A stretch of 64,000 nucleotides of DNA from NCBI GenBank assembly GCA_916048095.2, contig OU696579.1:2852001-2916000 (forward strand), in the 5' to 3' direction. Made by a program: the position numbers and the translations under genes. Below the pieces are notes generated by a model. The model ran no database searches. It was not told the DNA's origin and saw only the letters and a program-made list of their open reading frames with translations. The first letter of the stretch is position 1, and every line of letters starts with the position of its first letter. Positions 54,417-64,000 of this stretch are shown here, one piece after another. The stretch comes from Sacculina carcini. Its lineage: Eukaryota > Arthropoda > Thecostraca > Sacculinidae.

Positions 54417-55364
54417 TTACACCACCATTCTGGTGCAAAGACGAATGTGACGCTCTTGTGATTGGGGCTCTATAATTAAAATTTTGCTCCTGTCCATCCC
54501 AGAACATGTCCAGCCCACACTCAAACTGCTAACCATTTTAGTCACCTTTACCCATTCTGGCAAATCATTCCAAATATTGATACCCCTATGTGTGAAGGAG
54601 TCTTCAGTACATTCTTTGTCATATTTATCATTCAGGATCTTGTAAGTCTCTATCATACCCCCTCTTGTCCTTCCATATGCCAGCGTTGGTAGACCAATCG
54701 CTTTCAACTTTTCTTCATATGTCAATTTCTGCATTCCTGGAATCAGTTTAGTGGCTCTTCTTTGTACGTTTTCAACAGCCTCTATGTCCTTCACCAAATG
54801 TGGGTGCCATACTTGATTTTCATACTCCAATTGTGGTCTAACTAGAGACACGAACAATAACTTGAATGTGTCCGGGTTCAAATACACGAAAACTCTTCTA
54901 ATTAGTCCAACTATCCTGTTTGCCCTATTAATTTTTTTCGCTATGTGCTCTGAAAATGTAAACTCGTCGTCAATCGTAACGCCAATATCTTTCTCGACAC
55001 CCGCCCTCAATATATATACATACATCCTGTAGTTTCTATCCTCCACCGTAGTTCTACCAATTATCAGATACTTACTTTTGTCAGGATGGAAGCTCAGTAG
55101 CCACTTTTCTGACCATTTTTTTACTTCTTCTAAATCCTTTTGTAGTTTCAAACAGTCTTCAACATCTTCAACCACCCCATATATTTTTGTGTCGTCTGAA
55201 TAGAGATACACCTGGCTGTTATTTCTGACTATATCCGGCAAATCGTCTATAAAAATCACGAACAGCAGAGGTCCCAAAACCGAACCTTGAGGGACGCCAC
55301 TAATAACATTTCTCCAGTCGGAGACCTCACCACTGACCACAAGTCTCTGTCCCCTTCCCGTCAA
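54417..55364 (-). pseudogene. LINE reverse transcriptase, core and C-terminus
   Basis: An open frame of 315 codons: ISGVPQGSVLGPLLFVIFID, YLYSDDTKIYGVVED, LLSFHPDKSKYLIIGR, VEKDIGVTIDDEFTFSEHI and VRPQLEYENQVWHPHLVKD. The usual catalytic YADD/FADD reads YSDD here. Upstream 55788-55597 gives WKEANITAILKKGDRRDPGN, then YRPVSLTNVICKVMD. In-frame stops separate the two parts. Confidence 0.82.
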
Positions 55365-55883
55365 AAAACTGGGAATTCAATTTCTCACATTACCATTTAT
55401 ATTATATCCTGATATCTTCTCAATCAGCCTTTCATGTGGAACTCTATCGAAAGCCTTCATGAAATCCAGATACACAACATCTACCACCAGTCCCTATAAA
55501 TAGCATCTGTCCAACACTCCATTACATTTATCAGCTGTAACACCGTAGACCTCCGGTAATAAATCCATACTGTCGTCGGCTGAAGAGGCTGTTTTCCTAC
55601 ATATGAATAATTAGTCTTTCTCTCATCAATGTATCCATCACCTTGCATATAACATTTGTTAGACTTACTGGTCTGTAATTGCCAGGGTCTCTTCTGTCTC
55701 CTTTCTTTAAAATAGCTGTAATGTTTGCTTCCTTCCACTCCTCTGGTAACGTTCCTTCCTTCAAAGAGCTTGTAAATATAATAAACAAGGTCTCCAGTAA
55801 TTCTTCGCGTAGTTCCTATATAATTCTGGGATGTATGTCATCAGATCCTGGCGACTTGTCCGTTTTCAAGCATTTCAATACTA

Positions 55884-56215
55884 TTCATGGTGTAGTGGTT
55901 AGCACACCCGCCTCACAAGCGGGAGGCCCGTGGTTCGTAACCCGGCGGAACAGAATTTCATTGGACGAATTCTATAATCCCACAGCCCCTGTCCACCCAG
56001 CTGAAAATTATGGTACCCGATATCAGTCATGGATTGTGCCATGCATTCTGGGGGGGTGGCTCTCTCTAATACGTCTTACATCCTTGTGGCGCCATAGCGT
56101 GGAGAGTCGGTTCTACGGTGGCAGAGAGCTGCACGGGACACACCTGTGTTCATAAGCTTCGGCTTCTTCCTGTGTAGCAGCTGGCACTTAGGCCTTTAAC
56201 CTTAACCTTCTTATC
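55884..56215 (+). mobile_element. tRNA-Val-derived SINE
   Basis: The head (55887-55952) reads ggtgtagtggttagcac, an anticodon arm cccgc-ctCACaa-gcggg with CAC (Val), and ggttcgtaacc as the T arm. These are the A and B boxes of an RNA polymerase III promoter. A non-tRNA body of about 250 bp follows, ending in ttaaccttaacctt. It sits antisense inside the LINE at 54417-57565. Confidence 0.75.
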
Positions 56216-57565
56216 TTCTTCGTTATTTCAAAATTGTCCAGTGTCGGCACATTATTTTTTTTCCTCCGTGGGTATTTTTCCACCAGGCTCCTTTATGAAC
56301 ACGCTCGCAAATTGTATCGACAGTATTTGTGATTTTTCTTGGCTTGTTATTTACTTAATCACATATTTATTGTTGATTGTTATTATTTATTGAGGAACGT
56401 GGGCGGAGTGACATTATGGATTGTTATCGGATGATGGTTTAATATTTATTATTTATTGTTATTTATTAATTATTTTCTTTCCAACACTCTTTCTAGACTT
56501 TTTTCTTTTCGAACTCTCTTTCTCTCTGAATCTTTTGGGCGCTTCCGGTACATGGGGCCACCTTAGGGTGGTAATAGTGCTTGCACTCTTCCCATGCTAC
56601 TGGATTTGCCTGTAATTAATGATAATAATAATAATGACGTTGCTGTTTTCTCTTTGCTGTTCTCATCAAGATATAGATCCCCGATTCTCGATTGGTCTTT
56701 GAAGCTACATACTTCCAGAATATCTTTGGGTTTATTTTCACATTTTTTGCTACCTCTTGTTCCCTGTTTTTTGCAGCATTTCTGGTTACTCTTCTAATCT
56801 GATAGTTCAAACGTCGATATTCTGTCTCAATATTCTTGTACTGATCCGGCAAGCTACCTTCCATCTTCATCTTTTTCATCTTATTCCATAGTCTGTTTTT
56901 TATTTTTTCTTTGCCATAATTTCTTACTCATGGATACGTTTTTACAAGCTCCTGCCTGCCTCATATCGGTCCCTCGTCTTGGTACATATCCATCAATAAG
57001 TTGCCTCATCATAATCCGAAATCTTCTCCATTTCTCGTCAGTGTTTGTGACACATCCGAGAAATGACTTCCAATCAATGTTGAGTTTACATTTCATTGTT
57101 TCATAGTCCGCCTTTCGATACATAAATACTTGTTTCTTCTGTCATAATCTTGTACTTTTAAGTTCAAGCGGGCATTGATACAAACATGGTCACTTTTTCC
57201 TGTCGGACAATCTATGCAAACATCCTATAGTATTTGGTCGTCATTCGTGAATAATATATCAAGAGTACTGGCAGTATTTGCTCCTCTCATTCTAGTAACC
57301 TCCTGAATACTTTGCATAAAAACAATCTCTAACTTTCTCAATAAAAGATACATGACTTCCTGAGGTCCACCACTTGTTGTGTAACTTTCCCATTTGATGT
57401 TTGGCAGGTTGAAGTCGCCAACCAACACCTTGAATTTAGCTTTCGCATCGCCAATTTCTTAAATGAGCTGCAGGAGACTATTGTTATCCTTGTCACTATT
57501 AGGACTTCTATATATAACACTGATTAGAACATCACCGCTTGCACCAAACCACGTCACCAACGATG

Positions 57566-58233
57566 ATTTCACTGAATAAAATATATCGCATGAGCGATAC
57601 GAATTATTCTATACCCGTGGGCAATAAATCCGTTAACCACATCCTCAATCATGTTTTATCTTTATACATGCTTATTCAGCACAAATCTTTACTATTACAA
57701 TGCAACGTCTAACTTCACACGATAAGTAGCAAAATGCTGAACAATGAACTAAACAGAGCAATGATCTACGATGATGATCAATGATCTATAATGATGAACT
57801 ATGATCTGACAGAAATATTATTTACATTCTGACCCCTCAACCCCTTAGATGCCTGTGAAGAGCCCGTACTCTGCAAGCGTGTATTTTACTTATCATTGCA
57901 TAGATCGTTTTAAACAACAAAAAACTGCTCACCTTAAGATAGCCAAAAATATCTTCAAAATGAGTGCACACAAACGTGCCAATAAACCTGAAACGACACA
58001 CGTATAAAACTGGTAGACAAATTATCCGCAAAGCACGTGTTGCTTATGACACATACTAGCTACATTTGTCTGTATAGTATTTAGAAAATATATACGATAC
58101 AAGTAAATTTGGTTTAATTCAATCGGTTTTATTTCCGAGGAATAATTTTCGATTCAAATTGAAATTTCATTGTCATTGTCATTGAATTACGATTATATTA
58201 TAAGTGCGTATTGTGGCTATACCATTTACAAGT
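57566..58233. other. No gene seen
   Basis: May include decayed LINE endonuclease sequence to about 57620, then AT-rich sequence with an atgatctacgatgatgat-type short repeat (about 57760-57800). Confidence 0.4.
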
Positions 58234-58520
58234 CAATTTGGCAAAATTGAAAATCAATTTGGCAGAAGTGAAATTCAATTTGGCAAAAGTGAAATTCAAT
58301 TTGGCAAAAGTGAAATTCAATTTGGCAAAAGTGAAATTCAATTTGGCAAAAGTGAAATTCAATTTGGCAAAAGTGAAATTCAATTTGGCAAAAGTGAAAT
58401 TCAATTTGGCAAAAGTGAAATTCAATTTGGCAAAAGTGAAATTCAATTTGGCAAAAGTGAAATTCAATTTGGCAAAAAAGAAATTCAATTTGGCAAAAGT
58501 GAAAATCAATTTGGTAATTC
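58234..58520. repeat. 21-bp minisatellite, about 14 units
   Basis: Unit caatttggcaaaagtgaaatt, nearly identical across the array. 21 bp is seven codons, so the array is open in several frames on both strands (QFGKSEI, NLAKVKF, FAKLNFT). Those frames are by-products of the repeat, with no gene context. Confidence 0.95.
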
Positions 58521-58867
58521 TTAAAAATTTAGGTAGTAGTCGCATTGTTAATGCATAATCATATGGTTTATTAGTGTTTTTGTGGAATCAAATGTCGAAA
58601 AAAATGTATTTCTCGATGTACAGACAGAGACAGACAGGCGCGTGCGGGACAGCGATGTCCCACATGCGCCTAAATGACTACACCACACAGCGAGCACCAA
58701 GAGACAATCCCCGGCTCCTCCCTGTTAGCGCATTATATAGCTATGTTAGCGCTATGTTCGAAGAACATGTGTGTGACAACAGCGATGACACATGAGCGCT
58801 CATACACATATACAGCAGATACATTGCCACATATAGATGCATGGCATCAGTGGCGATGACGTGATCA

Positions 58868-59015
58868 CACACACACGCACACATACACACTCACAAGCAT
58901 ACGCACGCATGCAGACGCGCATACACGGACTGATTCACATGCACACACGCGAACGCATACACACTCACAAGCATACGCACGCACGCAGACGCGCATACAC
59001 GGACTGATTCACATG
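58868..59015. repeat. Tandem pair of a 74-bp CA-rich unit
   Basis: Two copies of a unit ending gcgcatacacggactgattcacatg and beginning cacacacgc. The second copy is nearly identical to the first. Confidence 0.8.
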
Positions 59016-59029
59016 CACACACGCGCACG

Positions 59030-60117
59030 CATACACCCTCAGGCTAGCGCGCTTGTTCTGCAAATCTGCAGCGTGCGATTGCAGGTCCGTCTATTTCAGG
59101 TATGTGATTCAACGGCGGTGACATCATCGCAATCGAGTGACGGCATCGTAACGTACACTGAAACTACAGTTTAATCAACACATTTATTACTCATGCAAAT
59201 GATATCAATTAATGTTTCAAGTTTAAGAAGCTGCCATGTAGGGATATATTTGTAGCGCTTTACACGTGAATCTGCCTAGGAACGTGCTACTGTCTCAGTC
59301 CCGCGCCACAAATGCGACGAAATGTCTACGATGTGATGCACACTGGGTTTAGTGACGCACACAGTTCCGGCAGCTCAATGAGCAAATGACACCGTAATGC
59401 ATACAATAATACGAATAGGACTAATACACACTAATAGGAATAACACACCGAGCACAGTAATAAAATGTAGCATCGTGTATCCACAGAGATGCCCCACAGA
59501 CGACTGCCTCTGTGGCCCACTGTAACCCCGTTTAGTCTGCTCGGCCGTCCTGTCAACAACCAACACCGCGAGGGGAGAAGCACCGTTAGCCGGAAGGGCT
59601 CTGATACAGGCACAGCGAAGGAGCAGTGTCAGGATGTATGTACACGGCGAGAAAAACAAGTAATGCTCGGAAGGCAGAGAGTGAGAGTAGAGAAGAGTGT
59701 GAGCGGAGTAAGCTCAGTGTGAAAAACAAGCTTGGAAAGGAGCAGAGTTGTGATAAAGGAAAGTGTGTGAGAGCAGGTGCCGCATGTAATGCCGTAACGT
59801 TTGGAGGGTGAAATATCTATACATAAATGTACACGTGGGACGCTACATATTTGTTGATGAAGTCCATTATATTTGCATCAAAATGATATTTTAAGCAGGG
59901 TTTGTTTGTGTGGTATCTTGGCATTTGGTCTGACAGCTTTGGGTTATGGACAGTTGGCAACTCAAGTATCGTACGTGCTGGTTTTGTGTGATGGAATGAG
60001 TGTGTTGGGAGCGTGTTGAATTACCAGATGGTTTGCTGTATTACCAATGTGCTGCTTGAATTATCGGTTGCTTTGCTGTGTTAAAATATAACATTACGTT
60101 TCAACGTTCTAAGTATA
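59030..60117. other. Unassigned; may include the 5' LTR of the Gypsy element
   Basis: No host gene recognised. The stretch before 60118 should hold the 5' LTR of the element that follows, but its left end cannot be set without the 3' LTR, which is outside the window. Confidence 0.4.
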
Positions 60118-63100
60118 ATACCTGGTGACGAAAGCGGGATGTTTCCGTTTGAAGGGCCCAAGGCTTATCATCGAGGGGATGATTCTGAATAATGGCTGGG
60201 AACGGTTGAAGTTTATTTAGAGACTGTGGATATAACAGCAAGTCAAAGAAAAAAGGCAGTTTTGCTACATCTACCGGGGGCCAGAAATTCAACAAATTTT
60301 TCACACTCTTGTACCGCTCACGGATTTTGCTGATGTACCATGAAGCTAAACAAAGGCTTATAACGTATTTCAGTCCTGCTAGAAATATTCTTGCCGAAAA
60401 GGTGGTGTTGCATGGTATGTTCATGGACAATGGAGAAAGCTTCGAACATTTCGTTTCAAGATTGCGTACACAAACAGCTAAGTGTGGGTACAGCGGGGTG
60501 ACGATGGAAGACCATGTGAGAGACCAAGCTGTCGCTGGTTGTAAGCCTAGACAGCTACAGGAAAAACTTCTGTCTCAAAGCTATGAGAAAGGCACAAATT
60601 TGAGGCTCAGTGATGTTCTCCACGTCGCGAGAGGGTTCGAAACTGTTTAAAGTTTCCACGGTGTGGTATCCGGTGCTGTTGACAAACACAGTGTAATTGT
60701 TGAAAATTCGGCTGAACAGGTAAATGTTGTGAAACCTAGGCAAGGGGTTACAATATCGGACCAGTATTGTTTTGCATGTGGTGGAAAGGGGCATTTTGCC
60801 AAGTCTCCAAATTGCCCAGCTCGGGACAAATATTGTCATAAATGCAGGAAAATGGGTCATCTAGAGAAAATTTTGTCGATCTGGAAAGGTTAACAAAACG
60901 AAATCGATATCGAAAATAAATATAACCGATGATGACAATGCAGTAACAAGTGGTGGTGCAATGCTCAAATCTGGAATGTTGCTCATGTAGAAGGTGACTT
61001 TAAGCCGTTATTGATCGACGTCGAAATAAACGGCGCACTACGCAAGATGATTTTGGACACTGGAAGCCCTGTAACTATGGTTTGCATTGATTATGACATT
61101 CCGAATTTGAGACTGTGCCAGTCGAACTTGACATTGTCTTCTTAAATAGGTCATCGCATCAAGCTGGCGGGTGAAGGTGTAGCCCATGCCAATTTCCAGG
61201 GTCGTTCTGGTCGTCTGCGGGTGGTCGTGTGCGACAAATAAGGAGTTCAACCCTTGCTTGGTCGCGACTGGATGCAAGCGCTGGAGATATCATGCGGGAT
61301 GAAGCCTGTTCCTCAGGTAAATAATGTGACATATCTCTCAATTGACGTCGTTCTGAAAAAGCACTGGAAAATTTTTGACGGAGCTCCTGGAAAAATGTCA
61401 GTCAAGGCAGAATTATTGTTGACACCAGAAGCAAGACCAAAATGTTTTCCACCAAGGCGTGTCCCGTATGCATTACAAGACGCGGTCAGACAAGAGCTTT
61501 CCAAGTGGGTTGAAAAAGGATACGCAGAGAAAGTGACCAATCACACTGGCTGGGGCACTCCGGTCGTAGTGGTACCCAAGGATGATGGTGTGCGATTGTG
61601 CGCAGATTACCGCATCACAGTGTATCCTCAGCTGCTACCACATGCATATCCAATCAAGACCATTGATTAAATTTTCTCAACAGTGAACGGATCGGTGTTC
61701 GCTAAATTGGATTTGTCCGATGCTTATATGCAAATGGAACTTGAGGACTCGTCGAAGGATTTGACTACAATAGGTACAACTGAAGGCAAGTACCGGATGA
61801 AAAGATTGCTTTTTGGCATTGCTACATGTTGTAACATTTTTCAATCGGCTATGGACACAATGCTTCAAGGATTGAAGGGTTGCGTGGCGTACCTTGATGA
61901 TATACTCGTAAGTGGGAACGATGAAGCAGATTTGTGTCGTAACCTGGACGCGGTTCTAGAGCGGTTGGAGACACATGGAGTGAAACTAAACAGAAAAAAG
62001 TGTCGCTTTGCGATACCCGAAGTGCCATATCTGGGCTGGCGTACTTCTGCCTCCGGCATAAATCCAGTGGATGAAAAGATGGAGACAATTTTGAACATGC
62101 CTGATCCTTGCAATGCTAGAGAGTTGAGAAGCATTCTGGGAGCATTGAACCATTATCGTGCTAGCCTTCCCAGCCTAGTCACGGTACTAGCGCCGCTGCA
62201 GGATCTTCTCAAGAAAAATGTCAAATGGTGCTGGAGCAAACAATGTGAGATTGTTCTCAGTAGCGCGTAGAAAATGCTGACGAGTCCACCTGCGCGCATG
62301 TGGTTTGATCAGAAACTGCAGGTAAAACTGATAACAGACGCCAGTGATGTCGGAGTGGGCGCCACCCTGGTACACGTTCTGCAGGATCGAACGGAGAAAC
62401 CAGTGATATTTGCTACCAGGAAGCTTACACAAGTTGAACGCAAATACCCAGTCGTAGAAAAAGAGGCAGCTGCGGTATGTTTTGGTGTGACGCGGTTTCA
62501 CCAATACCTGTACGGTCGGAGGTTTACTCTGGTGGCGGATAACCGAGCATTGTCACGAATTATCAGTCCAGACCGCGAGCTACCAGCCTTGTCCGTCCAG
62601 ACATGGGCATGTCGGATGCGCTATCTCGAGTGCCCAATCCGACAGAGCAACCTGGATTCGTCGACGATGGAGACGGTATCAATTCGATAGGCTTGATCGA
62701 AAGTGCAGTAGTGACTTCCCGGTCTCTCGGGACGGCCACTCGTCAGGATCCGGTGTTGAGTCGGGTACTGGTGTGGGTGCGCACTGGAAGGTGGCCTTCC
62801 AGTAGAGGAGAGTGTGCAAGGACATTCTACGACAAAAAAGAGACGAACTGTCCACCGACGGAGATTGTCTTCTTTGGGGAGGAAGAGTGATTATTCCATC
62901 AAAGCTGAGCGATACAATTCTGGCGGAATTGCACATGGGACACGTCGGGGTGACCCGTATGAAACAGCTGGCTCGTCGTCATGTCTGGTGGCCCAGTATG
63001 GATAGCGACCTGGAAGATATCGCTCGCGGGTGCCATGCGTGTGCAGGTGGATAGCTACTCGAAATGGATGGAAGTTATTCCGATGCGGTCAACGAATTCC

Positions 63101-64000
63101 GAGTGCCTCATACGAGAAATGATACGTATGTTCTGTTGTCACGGACTTCCGGTAGAGGTGGTCAGTGATAACGGTCCCCAGCTGATTTCGTCGGAGTTTC
63201 AGAATTTCCTCAAACGTATTGGTATCAGACATATTCGCACGGTTCCATATCATCCAGCGAGTAACGGTGCAGCTGAGCGTATGGTCCAGTCAGTTAAGAA
63301 GTCACTGGCTGCATCCAAGGCTGATGGATGCACGCTGGATCAACGCCTTGCTCGTTTTCTTCTCGCGTACCGAACAACTCCACATGCTACAACGGGAAGA
63401 ACACCCGCGGAGCTCTTGTTTGAGCGGGCCCTCCGCACCCGTCTCGATCTCCTGAGACCAAATGTGGAAGCAGATGTTCGGGAGAAACAACTGATACAGG
63501 CCGAAAATGCTGGTGGTCAAAAGCGACCAGTATTTGTAGCGGCAGATGCTGTGTGGGCACGCTGCTACGGAGGCGTAAAGTGAAAAAAGGCGGTGATCGT
63601 CGCTAAAGCAGGGCCGTTGTCGTACGAAATGGAGGTGGACGGTGCGATCTGGTCTAGACACGTGGACCAGCTTCTACCTGCTTTGACACCTGAGCACGGA
63701 GACGTGAAGGAGGGGTCGAGCGCAGCAGCGATGAAACAGACGAGGGATATTGTCTTTCGTGGAACTCAGCACGTTCCGAGCCGGCGATACCTGAGGGAGA
63801 GCGGTGGAGACCTGGCGGTGGGTAAAGGCAGTCCGAGTGCGGGAATTGGAGACAGTCCAGGTGCCGCGAGTGAAGACAGTCCGTGTGCTGCGAGTGAGTG
63901 CGGGTCTGGTGCCTCGAGGGAAGACGGTCCTGGCGCTGCTGGCCTACCTGATGAAAGTGGAGTATCCTGTGGAGGTGGACAGCTGGACTCAGGGCAAGGC
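60118..64000 (+). mobile_element. Broken Ty3/Gypsy element, runs off the window
   Basis: A PBS-like TGGTGACGAAAGCGGG lies at about 60123, followed by Gag (from about 60139; NGESFEHFVSRLRTQTAKCG), CCHC knuckles (about 60769; CFACGGKGHFAKSPNC, CHKCRKMGHLEK), protease (ILDTGSPVTMV, about 61050), reverse transcriptase (about 61430-62040; VCADYRI-like block, KLDLSDAYMQMEL, YLDDILVSG), RNase H (about 62330-62640; ITDASDVGVGATL) and integrase (about 62880-63560; HMGHVGVTRMKQLA, VSDNGPQLISSEF). The tail after 63700 is rich in Gly, Ser, Asp and Pro. Broken, with several breaks; the 3' LTR lies beyond the window. A lineage distinct from the 2017 element. Confidence 0.85.

Larger units (their letters stand above)
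54417..57565 (-). mobile_element. CR1-group (Daphne/Crack-like) LINE, 5'-truncated
   Basis: A minus-strand LINE with an endonuclease remnant (about 57565-57225; VLVGDFNLPNIKWESY, TLDILFTND), linker (57123-56616), RT N-terminus (55788-55597) and RT core to C-terminus (55364-54417). It is broken between the RT parts by frame changes and by a tRNA-derived SINE at about 55884-56215. No TSD was seen. Confidence 0.78.

Noticed and set aside
55887-55952. Functional tRNA-Val gene
   Set aside because: The acceptor-stem 5' strand does not pair with the 3' strand, and the head continues into a SINE body within a LINE.
58204-58558. Repeat protein encoded by the 21-bp array
   Set aside because: Open frames in several phases on both strands are a by-product of a unit divisible by three; there is no start context or neighbouring gene.

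Overview
The window is animal nuclear DNA, probably from an invertebrate; I cannot name the species. It holds the 5' half of one host gene with short exons and repeat-filled introns, many (CA)n/(TG)n tracts, and a dense, nested mix of transposable elements: LINEs of several clades, Ty3/Gypsy LTR elements, a Penelope-like element, hAT, piggyBac, foldback MITEs, a Helitron and a tRNA-derived SINE. Nothing bacterial was seen.

Host gene. On the minus strand, 41671 down to 16595, seventeen exons join with matching phases and GT/AG sites into 1260 codons homologous to the first half of HEATR1/UTP10, a HEAT-repeat protein of the small-subunit processome (pre-rRNA transcription and processing in the nucleolus). 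The match to the human protein, from memory, runs from the initiator (AQQL...A.PQ, SLLFD.KEAA) through FEAPLFS, FLLKPA.K.LEWL and FVRVIQL to FF.AIS...VQ. The second half of the gene is not recognisable at lower coordinates, so the intron after the last exon is at least 16.6 kb. Many of the exons are flanked by (TG)n tracts on the sense strand.

Layout. 0.2-13.7 kb: a CR1-like LINE split by a Ty3/Gypsy element (2017-9413, TSD gttat, LTRs about 98-99% alike), whose own 3' LTR is split by an I-group LINE (6489-9254, 11-bp TSD); a second Gypsy fragment (10320-12372) splits the same CR1-like LINE again. 14.2-16.4 kb: inverted-repeat DNA elements including a 540-bp foldback MITE. 16.6-41.7 kb: HEATR1, whose introns carry an antisense CR1-like fragment, an R2-superfamily LINE (about 19.6-23.1 kb), hAT and foldback MITEs and a piggyBac copy. 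42.2-49.1 kb: more DNA elements, a hAT element invaded by a Penelope-like element with an inverted 5' part, and a decayed transposon protein. 49.2-57.6 kb: a CR1-like LINE split by a Helitron carrying a long array of terminus-like modules, then a second LINE with a tRNA-Val SINE in it. 58.2-59 kb: minisatellites. 60.1-64 kb: a broken Gypsy element running off the window.

The most novel observation is the R2-superfamily LINE. Its N-terminus appears to carry a nuclear-receptor-type C4 zinc module followed by a PHD-like finger, ahead of reverse transcriptase and a restriction-like endonuclease. The second is the Helitron, with twelve copies of its 3'-terminal hairpin module in 1.8 kb.

Limits: everything was read by eye, homology is from memory, and no alignment or database search was run. 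Element borders without a visible TSD are approximate.
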